A stretch of 64,000 nucleotides of DNA from Pelagovum sp. HNIBRBA483 (GTDB lineage: Bacteria > Pseudomonadota > Alphaproteobacteria > Rhodobacterales > Rhodobacteraceae), in contig NZ_CP162412.1 of the NCBI RefSeq assembly GCF_040931995.1, positions 744,001 to 808,000 of the forward strand. The letters are read 5' to 3'. A program made the translations under genes and the position numbers. Under the pieces are notes generated by a model. It was not told the origin of the DNA. It made no database searches and saw nothing but the letters and a program-made list of their open reading frames with translations. The first letter of the stretch is position 1; each line of letters begins with the position of its first letter. Below, one piece after another: positions 27,200-35,421 of this stretch.

Positions 27200-27960
27200 T
27201 AGCGGTCTCCTCCGGGCAGGGCCGAGAGTGTTTTATCGAGCCAGCCGAGCCAGCCTTTGGGGTCATCTGCGACCGGTTCGAGGTAGGGGGCGAGGATGTC
27301 GAACTCGGGCTCGACGTCCTTTGGGCGCGGCGGCAGATACTTGTTCACCGGCCGCGTGCCCTGCTCGGGCATCAGGTCGAATCCGCCACGTTTTTCAACG
27401 AGTTGGCTCACCTCACTGTTCGGATCGCCGAGATCACCGAAGTGCCGCGCGCCTGACGGGCATGTGCGGACGCAGGCGGGCTGGCGGTCCTCTTCGGGGA
27501 GGTTTTCGTTGTAGATGCGGTCAACGCAGAGGGTGCATTTTTTCATCACGCCTTCGGTGGCGTCCAGCTCGCGCGCGCCGTAGGGGCAGGCCCATGCGCA
27601 GAGGCCGCAGCCGATGCAGGCGTCTTCGTTGACGAGCACGATCCCGTCTTCGCTGCGCTTGTAGCTCGCGCCTGTCGGGCAGACCGTCACACAGGGCGCG
27701 TCCTCGCAATGGAGGCAGGATTTGGGGAAGTGCACAAGCTTGGCAACCCCTTGATCCGGCTTAATTTCATACGAATGAACGCGGTTAAGGAAGGTGCCTG
27801 TCGGGTTGCTGCCATAGGCATCCTGATCGGACAGCGGCGCGCCGTAATTCTCGGTGTTCCAGCCTTTACAGGACACGACGCAGGCGTGGCAGCCGACGCA
27901 GGTATCAAGGTCAATCACAAGGCCGAGCTTGCGCTCGGTGCTGGTGGGAAGTTCGGTCAT
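27199..27960 (-). CDS. soeB: sulfite dehydrogenase iron-sulfur subunit
   Basis: A 253-aa ferredoxin-type subunit with four cysteine clusters: CVGCHACVVSCKGWN, CLHCEDAPCVTVCPTG, CIGCGLCAWACPYG and CTLCVDR...ACVRTCPSG. This is the arrangement of DmsB/PhsB-type subunits that carry four [4Fe-4S] centres. It links the molybdenum site of SoeA to the anchor SoeC. The ATG at 27960 has a GGGAGG box; a start 12 codons upstream would add residues unlike the family. No Tat signal, consistent with the cytoplasmic SoeABC enzyme. Its context next to xsc and pta supports sulfite rather than DMSO as substrate. Confidence 0.92.
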   Translation of the reverse strand: MTELPTSTERKLGLVIDLDTCVGCHACVVSCKGWNTENYGAPLSDQDAYGSNPTGTFLNRVHSYEIKPDQGVAKLVHFPKSCLHCEDAPCVTVCPTGASYKRSEDGIVLVNEDACIGCGLCAWACPYGARELDATEGVMKKCTLCVDRIYNENLPEEDRQPACVRTCPSGARHFGDLGDPNSEVSQLVEKRGGFDLMPEQGTRPVNKYLPPRPKDVEPEFDILAPYLEPVADDPKGWLGWLDKTLSALPGGDR

Positions 27961-28076
27961 TTTTGGCCTCCCATCGGGCATGCACAATCCATGCACAACT
28001 GATGCACATCCGATGCATATCGCAGGTGCAGAAACTCTAACAGCGGGTTAACGGGTAGGGTGGATTGAGTGCTCAT
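27957..28076 (-). CDS. possible 39-aa Cys-containing ORF coupling soeA to soeB
   Basis: The ORF begins with an ATGA overlap with the soeA stop and ends with an ATGA overlap with the soeB start. It follows a good GGAGAGGAA ribosome site. The peptide starts MSTQSTLPVNPLLEFLHLRY and ends DVHQLCMDCACPMGGQK, with three Cys in a CMDCAC cluster that could bind a metal. Without it, the soeA-soeB gap would be 112 bp in an operon that is otherwise tightly coupled. Against it, the Cys-rich part runs through a four-copy 11-bp repeat, so the coding potential could be accidental. I know no named homologue. Confidence 0.45.
   Translation of the reverse strand: MSTQSTLPVNPLLEFLHLRYASDVHQLCMDCACPMGGQK
27980..28023. 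repeat. four tandem 11-bp direct repeats in the soeA-soeB junction
   Basis: ATGCAC (ATGCAT in the last copy) recurs at 27980, 27991, 28002 and 28013, exactly 11 bp apart. The unit is ATGCACAnnnn. The period is about one helical turn and not a multiple of three, so it is not a simple codon repeat. It could be a protein-binding array, a slippage product, or part of the small ORF that covers it. Confidence 0.7.
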
Positions 28077-30907
28077 GATTCCTCTCCAACCTTCCACGCG
28101 AGATTGGCCGGACCCTGCCCCACGGGGGACTGGATCGGCGGATAGGCGGGCTGTGCCTCGGCGGGCGCGGCGGCGCGCTCGATTTTGACCCGCAGATCGA
28201 ACCACGCGGCCTGACCTGTGATCGGATCGGAGTTCGCCCAACGCAGGCCGTCGCCTTTTGGCGGCAGAAGCTCGTGGATCAGGTGGTTGAGCAGGAAGCC
28301 CTTGGTCGCCTCGGGCGCATCGTTTTGCAGCGCCCAAGCGCCCTTGCGCTTTCCGATGGCGTTCCATGTCCAGACGGTGTTGTCATTGAGCGCCTGCATC
28401 TCCATCACCGGCACGGTGATCTCACCATGCGCGGAGGTGACGCGCGCCCAATCGCCGGGGCGGAAGCCTTTATCCTTCCAGATCTTGGTGGGGACGTAGA
28501 GCGGATTGCGACCGTGGATCTGGCGAAGCCATGCGTTTTGCGTGCCCCATGAGTGATACATCGCCATCGGGCGCTGGGTCAGGGCGTGAACGTCATACTC
28601 TTCTGGATCGACATGGCCGTCCTCGAAGGGCGGATACCAGACGGGGAGCGGGTCCATCGTGGCGATGATCCGGCCGCGCAGGTGATCGGGAGGCTGGACG
28701 CGGCCTTCGCCTTCGGCGGCGAGTTGGAAGCGGCGCATCGGCTCGACATAAAGCTGGAAGATGTAGGGCTGCGGGCTGTCGTAGAAGCCCATCTGCACCG
28801 CCCAATCCTGATAGGCGCGATTGAACGGCTTATAGTAAGCGGCCTCATCCGGCACATGGGACATCCAGAAGCCGCCATTGTCGATATAGGCCTGAAGCTG
28901 ATCGGGGTTGGCGGTGCCGCGACCATTAGACAGACCATCTTCGCCAGTGCGCCAGCCAGCGAGCGGGCCGATGCCGGGGCGGCGGATGTGGTTGGTGATG
29001 TAGTCGGCGTAGTCCTGATACTTCTGGCTGCCGTCCTCGTTGACGAAACCGGGCAGGCCAAGGCGCGCGCCGAGGTCACAGAGCACGGACTGGAAGCCGC
29101 GCACGTCGCGGTCCGGCTCGATCACCGGCCAGCGGATGGCATCGGCGACGGCGTCGGCCTCGCAGATCGGGCGGTCGAGGAGGGAGATACAGTCGTGCCG
29201 CTCCAGATAGGTGGTATCAGGCAGGACGAGATCGGCATAGGCGACCATCTCGGAGGAATAGGCATCGGAGTAGATGATGCGCGGGATGACGTAATCGCCG
29301 TTTTCGTCAGTGTCCGTCAGCATCTTCATGGTGCCGGAGGTGTTCATCGACGAGTTCCACGACATGTTCGCCATGTACATGAAGAGCGTGTCGATCTTGT
29401 ACGGGTCACCTGCATGGGCGTTGGAGATGACCATATGCATCAGCCCGTGCGAGGACATGGGGTTCTCCCAAGAGAACGCTTTGTCGATGCGCTTGGGCGT
29501 GCCGTCTTCATCAATGCAGAGGTCGTCGGGGCCGTGGACGAAGCCAAGGTGCGGGCCGTCGAGCGGCTGGCCGGGGGTGACTTTGCAATGCGGCTTGGGG
29601 TGCGCGGTGGCGGGCTTGGGGTAGGGCGGTTTGAACCGCATACCGCCCGGTGTTTCGACCGCGCCGATCAGGATTTGCAGGAGGTGCAGCGAACGGCAGG
29701 TCTGGAAACCGTTGGAGTGGGCGGAGATGCCGCGCATCGCGTGGAAGCTGACGGGGCGTCCGACCATGGTTTTGTGCGTCACGCCACGGAAATCGGTCCA
29801 TTCGCGGTCGAGGACGATTTCCTCCTCAAAGGCGGTGCGGGCGATTTCGGCGGCCAGAGCGCGGATGCGCTGGGCGGAAATGCCGGTGCGTTCGGCCACG
29901 GCTTCGGGCGCGTAGTCATCGGCCAGATAACGCTCCGCGATGTGGTGGAACACGGGGCGGTGCGTGACATCGCCAACGGTGTGGGTGGCTGACAGATCAG
30001 GCTCGACGCCTGCGCCATCCCAAGGGGCCAGTTTGCCGGTGTTGCGGTCGATCACCTGCGGCTTGCCGTCTTCGTCGCGCAGGAGAAGGCCGTTCTGCGG
30101 GGAGTTCGGATCTTCGTTTACCAAGCACGACGCGTTGGTGAAGCGGGCGAGGTAGGTGAGATCGACGCGGCCTGCCTTGAGCAAGCAATGCACCAGCGCG
30201 AGGATCAGCAGGCCATCGGTGCCGGGTGTGATGCCGAACCAGTCATCGGCCACAGCGTTGTAGCCGGTGCGGATCGGGTTGACGCCGATCACTTTGTCGC
30301 CACGGCCTTTGACCTTGCCGATGCCCATTTTGATCGGGTTGGAATCGTGGTCCTCGGCGACGCCGAAGAGGACGAACAGCTTGGTGAGATCCCAATCGGG
30401 CTGGCCGAATTCCCAAAACGCACCGCCCATAGTGTAGATGCCTGCGGCGGCCATGTTGACCGAGCAGAAGCCGCCGTGGGCGGCGTAGTTCGGGGTGCCG
30501 AAGCCCTGCGCCCAGAAGCTGGTGAAGCTTTGCGACTGGTCGCGGCCGGTGAAGAAGGCGAGCTTTTCAGGGGCGGTTTCGCGCACGGGTTTGAGCCAGC
30601 TGGTGGCAATGTCGAGCGCTTCATCCCATGTGATCTCTTCAAACTCGCCGGAGCCGCGCGGGCCGACGCGCTTGAGCGGTGCGCGGAGGCGGGAGGGGGC
30701 GTTCACCTGCATGATGCCAGCCGAGCCTTTGGCGCAGAGAACGCCACGGTTCACCGGATGGTCGCGGTTGCCCTCGATATAGGCGACCTTGCCATCCTTC
30801 ATGTGGACGTTGATGCCGCAGCGGCAGGCGCACATGTAGCATGTGGTCTTGCGCACTTCGTCGGAGACTTTCGGCGAGAGATCCAGCTTCGGAGTCGGGG
30901 CTGTCAT
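28073..30907 (-). CDS. soeA: sulfite dehydrogenase molybdopterin subunit
   Basis: A 944-aa molybdopterin oxidoreductase of the DMSO-reductase superfamily. The N-terminal [4Fe-4S] motif is CYMCACRCG...GVLCAKGSAG (about residues 23-62). The Mo-bisMGD domains follow (for example WAQGFGTPNYAAHGGFCS, VIGVNPIRTGYNAVADDWFGI) and a C-terminal molydopterin dinucleotide-binding domain (GFRPGDWARVTSAHGEI). There is no Tat signal, matching cytoplasmic SoeA. It oxidises the sulfite released by Xsc to sulfate. The ATG at 30907 follows AGAGGAAC; a 27-codon upstream extension is not family-like. Position in xsc-pta-soeABC supports the sulfite assignment over polysulfide or DMSO. Confidence 0.9.
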   Translation of the reverse strand: MTAPTPKLDLSPKVSDEVRKTTCYMCACRCGINVHMKDGKVAYIEGNRDHPVNRGVLCAKGSAGIMQVNAPSRLRAPLKRVGPRGSGEFEEITWDEALDIATSWLKPVRETAPEKLAFFTGRDQSQSFTSFWAQGFGTPNYAAHGGFCSVNMAAAGIYTMGGAFWEFGQPDWDLTKLFVLFGVAEDHDSNPIKMGIGKVKGRGDKVIGVNPIRTGYNAVADDWFGITPGTDGLLILALVHCLLKAGRVDLTYLARFTNASCLVNEDPNSPQNGLLLRDEDGKPQVIDRNTGKLAPWDGAGVEPDLSATHTVGDVTHRPVFHHIAERYLADDYAPEAVAERTGISAQRIRALAAEIARTAFEEEIVLDREWTDFRGVTHKTMVGRPVSFHAMRGISAHSNGFQTCRSLHLLQILIGAVETPGGMRFKPPYPKPATAHPKPHCKVTPGQPLDGPHLGFVHGPDDLCIDEDGTPKRIDKAFSWENPMSSHGLMHMVISNAHAGDPYKIDTLFMYMANMSWNSSMNTSGTMKMLTDTDENGDYVIPRIIYSDAYSSEMVAYADLVLPDTTYLERHDCISLLDRPICEADAVADAIRWPVIEPDRDVRGFQSVLCDLGARLGLPGFVNEDGSQKYQDYADYITNHIRRPGIGPLAGWRTGEDGLSNGRGTANPDQLQAYIDNGGFWMSHVPDEAAYYKPFNRAYQDWAVQMGFYDSPQPYIFQLYVEPMRRFQLAAEGEGRVQPPDHLRGRIIATMDPLPVWYPPFEDGHVDPEEYDVHALTQRPMAMYHSWGTQNAWLRQIHGRNPLYVPTKIWKDKGFRPGDWARVTSAHGEITVPVMEMQALNDNTVWTWNAIGKRKGAWALQNDAPEATKGFLLNHLIHELLPPKGDGLRWANSDPITGQAAWFDLRVKIERAAAPAEAQPAYPPIQSPVGQGPANLAWKVGEES

Positions 30908-30971
30908 GCGGCGTTCCTCTTTGCGAATGCGGATGGGGGGCTGGAGATACAGCCGGTCGGGGCGGGAGCCG

Positions 30972-31985
30972 TCATGCGCGGGCCTCAAAGGATTGCAGCG
31001 CGGTGACGGCGATAATTTCGGTGACGTCGCTGGCAGAGCAGCCGCGCGAGAGGTCGTTGGCAGGCTTGGCGAGGCCTTGCAGCACGGGGCCTATGGCGGT
31101 GTAGCCGCCGAGGCGCTGGGTGATCTTATAGGCGATGTTGCCTGCATCCAAATTCGGGAAGATCATCACGTTGGCGGTGCCTGCGACATCGGAGCCGGGG
31201 GCTTTAGATGCGCCAACGGCGGGGACGAACGCGGCATCGAATTGCAGCTCGCCATCGACGGAGAGGTCAGGGTGGGCGGTGCGGAGGAGCGCGGTGGCTG
31301 TTGTGACCTTATCAACGGCAGGATGGCGGGCGGAGCCTTTGGTCGAGAAGGAGAGCATTGCGATGCGGGGTGTATCCTGCATCAAGGCGCGGAAGGAGGT
31401 GGCGGAAGTGGCGGCGATGGAGGCGAGCTCCTCGGCGCTGGGATCAATCACCAAGCCACTATCGGAATAAAGCATCGCGCGCGCGCTTTCGGAGGCGGCG
31501 GCGGGTGGGTACATGAGAAAGAAGCTCGACACCAGCGCGGCATCGGGCGCTTTTCCGATCATCTGTAGCGCGGCGCGCACGATATCGGAGGTGGTGGCAA
31601 CAGCGCCGCCGACGGTGCCGTCGGCATGGCCCTCGCGCACCAAAAGAGCGGCGTAAACGAGCGGATCGCGGACGGCGGCATCGGCTTTGGCCCGATCAGC
31701 GCCTTTGCGGGCGCGGAGCGCAAGGTAGGCGGCAGAGAGATCAGCGGAAAGCGGGCTGTCGGCGGGGTCGTGGATGGCGAGGCGGTCGCCCTCAACCGCG
31801 CCGTGCGGCGCGAGAGCGGCGAGGATATCAGCGCGGGGACCGACGAGAATGATGTCAGCAAGACCGAGATCGCGGGCGGCGAGCGCCCCCTCGACGATAC
31901 GGGGATCGCTGCCCTCACTCATAGCGATGACCGCGCGTCGGGAACGCGCGGTCTGTTGGAGGAGTTCTGTCGGCGTCAGGGTCAT
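30972..31985 (-). CDS. pta: phosphate acetyltransferase
   Basis: A 337-aa PTA_PTB-family enzyme (short form, without the N-terminal regulatory domain of E. coli Pta). It has IAMSEGSDPRIVEGALAARD at the N-terminus and the conserved FPNLDAGNIAYKITQRLGGYTAIGPVLQGL near the end. It converts the acetyl phosphate made by Xsc into acetyl-CoA. It follows xsc by 8 bp and precedes soeA by 64 bp in the taurine operon. Confidence 0.95.
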   Translation of the reverse strand: MTLTPTELLQQTARSRRAVIAMSEGSDPRIVEGALAARDLGLADIILVGPRADILAALAPHGAVEGDRLAIHDPADSPLSADLSAAYLALRARKGADRAKADAAVRDPLVYAALLVREGHADGTVGGAVATTSDIVRAALQMIGKAPDAALVSSFFLMYPPAAASESARAMLYSDSGLVIDPSAEELASIAATSATSFRALMQDTPRIAMLSFSTKGSARHPAVDKVTTATALLRTAHPDLSVDGELQFDAAFVPAVGASKAPGSDVAGTANVMIFPNLDAGNIAYKITQRLGGYTAIGPVLQGLAKPANDLSRGCSASDVTEIIAVTALQSFEARA

Positions 31986-31993
31986 CAGGCGCT

Positions 31994-33769
31994 TCAGGCC
32001 TGAGGAACCATGTCGTCTGCCGAGATCCCTGCAACGGCGACAGGCTTTTTCATGGCGTCGCGGCGGAAAGGTTCGCCCAGTTCCTGGTTGATCAGGGCTT
32101 CGATGAGCGTGGTCTTGCCGTGCTTCATCTGATCCTCGATCGCCTTGTTCAGGGCGGCGGTCAGCTCTTCCATCGTGCGGGCAACGACACCCTTCAAGCC
32201 ACAGGCCTGAGCGATGCCGGCGTAGCTGACCTGCGTGTCCAGCTCGGTGCCGACGAAGTTATCGTCGAACCACAGGGTGGAGTTACGCTTTTCAGCGCCC
32301 CACTGGTAGTTGCGGAACACGATCTGGGTGATCGGTGGCCACTCGCCACGGCCGATGGCGGTCAGTTCGTTGACCGCGATGCCGAAGGCACCGTCACCGG
32401 CGAAGCCGACGACCGGCACATCAGGGCAGCCGATCTTCGCGCCGACGATGGCGGGCAGGCCGTAACCACAGGGGCCGAACAGACCCGGCGCCAGATACTT
32501 GCGGCCAGCTTCGAACGACGGATAGGCGTTACCGATGGCGCAGTTGTTGCCGATGTCGGAGGAGATGATCGCCTCTTTCGGCAGGGCGCTCTGGATCGCG
32601 CGCCATGCCATGCGGGGGCTCATCCAATCGGGCTTGTCGGCGCGGGCGCGCTGGTTCCAAGAGGTGCCTGGATCGTCATCTTCGTGATCCATCGAGGAGA
32701 GCTGCTGTGCCCAAGCGGATTTGGTTTGGGCGATGCGGGCTTTGCGCGCGTCGCGGCCCGCGTCGCCTGCGGTGTCAGACAGCTGGCCGAGGATGCCGCG
32801 TGCCACTTTAGCGGCGTCACCCACGATGCCGACAGAGACTTTCTTGGTTAGGCCGATACGGTCGGGGTTGATGTCGACCTGAATGATTTTCGCGTCAGCG
32901 GGCCAGTATTCCATGCCGTAGCCGGGCAGGGTGGAGAACGGGTTCAGGCGGGTACCGAGGCAGAGAACGACGTCGGCTTCCTTGATCAGCTCCATGCCAG
33001 CTTTCGAGCCGTTGTAGCCCAGCGGACCAGCGAAGAGCGGGTGCGAACCGGGGAAGGCATCGTTGTGCTGGTAGCCAACGCAGACGGGTGCGTCGAGACG
33101 CTCGGCCAGAGCCATAGAGGCGTCGATGCCGCCAGCGGAGAGGACAACGCCTGCACCGTTGAGGATGACGGGGTTCTTTGCGTCGGAGAGCAGCGCTGCG
33201 GCCTGAGCGATGGAGTTTTCGCCGCCCGGAGACATTTCAAAATTGATCGGGTCGGGGATCTCAATGTCGACGACCTGAGTCCAGAAGTCACGCGGGATGT
33301 TCAGCTGAGCCGGACCGGAGAGGCGCTTGGCTTGGCTGATAACGCGGGTCAGAACCTCGGCCACGCGGGACGGATCGCGCACCTCTTCCTGATAGGCGAC
33401 CATATCTTCGAACAGCTTCATCTGCTCGACTTCCTGGAAGCCGCCCTGACCGATGGTCTTGTTGGCAGCCTGCGGGGTAACGAGCAGGAGAGGTGTGTGG
33501 TTCCAGTAAGCGGTTTTAACGGCGGTCACGAAGTTGGTGATGCCAGGGCCGTTTTGCGCAATCATCATCGACATTTTGCCGGTGGCGCGGGTGTAGCCAT
33601 CGGCCATCATGCCGGCGGAGCCTTCGTGGGCGCAGTCCCAGAAGGTGATGCCGGCTTTCGGGAAGAGGTCCGAGATCGGCATCATTGCCGAACCGATAAT
33701 GCCAAAGGCATGCTGGATGCCGTGGCGCTGGAGGACTTTTACGAAGGCTTCTTCGGTGGTCATTTTCAT
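31994..33769 (-). CDS. xsc: sulfoacetaldehyde acetyltransferase
   Basis: The 591-aa thiamine-diphosphate enzyme cleaves sulfoacetaldehyde with phosphate to acetyl phosphate and sulfite. N-terminal Pyr domain: FVKVLQRHGIQHAFGIIGSAMMPISDLFPKAG. Central domain: from about 190. C-terminal ThDP-binding domain: VVGFAGDGAFGIAVNELTAIGR followed by FRNYQWGAEKRNSTLWFDDNFVG, characteristic of Xsc. Length is as expected. It is the first gene of xsc-pta-soeABC, downstream of tauR, and its own promoter region contains two CTGG-type boxes. Confidence 0.96.
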   Translation of the reverse strand: MKMTTEEAFVKVLQRHGIQHAFGIIGSAMMPISDLFPKAGITFWDCAHEGSAGMMADGYTRATGKMSMMIAQNGPGITNFVTAVKTAYWNHTPLLLVTPQAANKTIGQGGFQEVEQMKLFEDMVAYQEEVRDPSRVAEVLTRVISQAKRLSGPAQLNIPRDFWTQVVDIEIPDPINFEMSPGGENSIAQAAALLSDAKNPVILNGAGVVLSAGGIDASMALAERLDAPVCVGYQHNDAFPGSHPLFAGPLGYNGSKAGMELIKEADVVLCLGTRLNPFSTLPGYGMEYWPADAKIIQVDINPDRIGLTKKVSVGIVGDAAKVARGILGQLSDTAGDAGRDARKARIAQTKSAWAQQLSSMDHEDDDPGTSWNQRARADKPDWMSPRMAWRAIQSALPKEAIISSDIGNNCAIGNAYPSFEAGRKYLAPGLFGPCGYGLPAIVGAKIGCPDVPVVGFAGDGAFGIAVNELTAIGRGEWPPITQIVFRNYQWGAEKRNSTLWFDDNFVGTELDTQVSYAGIAQACGLKGVVARTMEELTAALNKAIEDQMKHGKTTLIEALINQELGEPFRRDAMKKPVAVAGISADDMVPQA

Positions 33770-33794
33770 GAGCGCAACTTTCCCTAAAAATAAC

Positions 33795-33808
33795 GCCCGC
33801 GAGCGGGC
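33795..33808 (-). promoter_or_regulatory. hairpin in the xsc leader
   Basis: GCCCGC and GCGGGC pair with a very tight loop, and on the minus strand GTTATTTTT follows. It lies between the probable promoter (TATATG on the minus strand at about 33812-33817) and the xsc start (33769). It could stabilise the 5' end, act as a weak attenuator, or stop read-through from tauR. Confidence 0.4.
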
Positions 33809-33846
33809 AGATCATATACTTAACTACTGTCGAGGACCTTTTGGAA

Positions 33847-33879
33847 ATAGGGCCACATGCCCTGTCGGAATAGGTCCAG
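33847..33879 (-). promoter_or_regulatory. candidate TauR boxes upstream of xsc
   Basis: On the minus strand CTGGACCTAT (33879-33870) and TGGCCCTAT (33855-33847) form direct repeats 23 bp apart. Similar boxes lie upstream of tauR and tpa. Direct repeats are the usual target type of MocR regulators such as TauR. A -10-like TATATG lies about 30 bp downstream, a position suited to activation. Confidence 0.6.
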
Positions 33880-33909
33880 TTTGGTTTTTGAGACTGCTTT
33901 CAGCCTTTA

Positions 33910-35376
33910 CTATGCCCGTTTCTTGATGGCTTGCGCGATGAGCGCAACGCCCTCGCGAATGCGGTTGGTTGGAATCGAGGAATAGGCGAGTCGGAAATGG
34001 TTCTTCGGGCCATCGGGTGAGAAGAAAAACGGCGCGCCCGGTTCGATCAGTACGCTTTTGGCGGCCAGTGTCTGGGCGAGAATGGTGGTGTCGACGTTAT
34101 CCGGCGCGCGCATCCAGACGGAAGAGCCGCCAAAGCTGCCTTGGCCCGCGACCGTCAGGCCGTTTTCGGCGATGGCGGCATCCAGAACGGTGCGGCGCTC
34201 GTGCAAGGCACGCGAGGTGCGGCGGACGAGGGCATCGTAATGGCCGAGCGACAGGAAATAGGCGACGGTGCGCTGGATATGCCCCGGTGGGTGGCGCAGG
34301 ACAGAGGCGCGCAGGGCGCGTGCCTCGCGGATGAAGGGGGCAGGGCCGACGAGATAGCCCAGACGCAAGCCGGGGAAGAGCGATTTGGAGAAAGAGCCGA
34401 CGTAAATCACCCGCCCGTTGCGATCGAGCGACTTGAGCGCGGGAGAGGTCGGTGCGTGGTAGGAGTTCTCGAATTCGTAGTCATCTTCGACGATCAGAAA
34501 ATCTTCGGCCTCGGCCTTGGCGAGCAGTTTGCGGCGGCGGTCCACGGGCATGGTGGCGGTGGTCGGGCATTGGTGTGACGGCGTGGTGAACACCACATCG
34601 GTATCATCAGGGATCGACTCTGGTACGAGGCCGGATTTGTCGATCCGGATGGTGTCCAAGCGGCAGCGCGACAGTTTCAGGAGGGAATGCAGCGCGGGAT
34701 AACCAGGATCTTCGAAGGACGCATGGCGGCGCGGGTTGAGCAGCACTTGCGCGGTGAGCCAGAGCGCGTTTTGTGCGCCAAGGGTTACGAGGATTTCGTC
34801 ATGGCTGGCGAGAATGCCGCGGCGGGGCAGGGTTTGGCGGGCGATGAATTCGACCAACTGTGGGTCGTCATCCTCGAAATAATCGGTGGTCAGCGCGGTG
34901 AAATCACGCCGCCCGAGGGCCTGCAACGCGCAGAGCCGCCAGTTGGCGGAATCAAAAAGCGTCGGGTCTGCTTGCCCGTAGATGAACGGGTAGCGAAAGC
35001 GGGTCCAGTCGCGGGGCTTGGACAGGCCGAGCGGGTTATCTCCGTAGCGGCCGGACAGAATGCGCGACCAATCCACCGAGCCGCTATCGGAGCGGCGGGC
35101 GGGGAAGGCGGGTGGCTCGGGGGCATTTTCGGAGACGAAGTAACCGGAGCGCCCGCGGGCCGTCACATAATCATCCGCGACGAGTTCAGTATAGGCGAGG
35201 GTGACAGTGATCCGGCTGACGCCGAGATACTGTGCAAGGCGGCGCGAGGATGGAAGCTTTTCGCCCGCGCGAAAGCGGCCTTCGAGTATGCCTTGCGCGA
35301 CCATCTGTTGAATCTGCCTTTGGAGCGTGCCTTCGGCAGCGGGATCAAGGAAGAAGGATTCGACGGATATGCCCAT
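33910..35376 (-). CDS. tauR: taurine-responsive MocR-type activator
   Basis: A 488-aa MocR-subfamily GntR regulator. Its winged helix (about 15-85) contains QMVAQGILEGRFRAGEKLPSSRRLAQYLGVSRITV. The fold-type I aminotransferase domain (about 120-485) has the PLP-binding Lys in SFSKSLFPGLRLGY and the DDYEFE motif. In Rhodobacter capsulatus TauR activates taurine genes; the position here, between tpa and xsc, agrees. The ATG at 35376 was chosen because the upstream 56-codon extension has no family similarity. Boxes resembling its own targets lie just upstream, suggesting autoregulation. Confidence 0.92.
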   Translation of the reverse strand: MGISVESFFLDPAAEGTLQRQIQQMVAQGILEGRFRAGEKLPSSRRLAQYLGVSRITVTLAYTELVADDYVTARGRSGYFVSENAPEPPAFPARRSDSGSVDWSRILSGRYGDNPLGLSKPRDWTRFRYPFIYGQADPTLFDSANWRLCALQALGRRDFTALTTDYFEDDDPQLVEFIARQTLPRRGILASHDEILVTLGAQNALWLTAQVLLNPRRHASFEDPGYPALHSLLKLSRCRLDTIRIDKSGLVPESIPDDTDVVFTTPSHQCPTTATMPVDRRRKLLAKAEAEDFLIVEDDYEFENSYHAPTSPALKSLDRNGRVIYVGSFSKSLFPGLRLGYLVGPAPFIREARALRASVLRHPPGHIQRTVAYFLSLGHYDALVRRTSRALHERRTVLDAAIAENGLTVAGQGSFGGSSVWMRAPDNVDTTILAQTLAAKSVLIEPGAPFFFSPDGPKNHFRLAYSSIPTNRIREGVALIAQAIKKRA

Positions 35377-35389
35377 GGCGTATCCTAGA

Positions 35390-35421
35390 CTGGTCTTAGG
35401 GCGCGCGCAATCTGGACTTAG
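35390..35421 (+). promoter_or_regulatory. candidate TauR boxes upstream of tauR
   Basis: CTGGTCTTAG (35390-35399) and CTGGACTTAG (35412-35421) are direct repeats 22 bp apart, on the strand opposite to tauR. The second overlaps the stop codon of the GNAT gene. They are the best-conserved pair of this motif in the window. Confidence 0.65.

Noticed and set aside
27980-28023. Short direct repeats considered as a CRISPR remnant
   Set aside because: Units are 11 bp with no unique spacers and no cas genes nearby, so they are described as a tandem repeat instead.
28553-29992. A 479-codon open frame antisense to soeA
   Set aside because: It lies wholly inside soeA. Its composition (Gly/Val/Asp/His-rich) is what the complementary strand of GC-rich coding DNA gives. 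No motif or ribosome site supports it.
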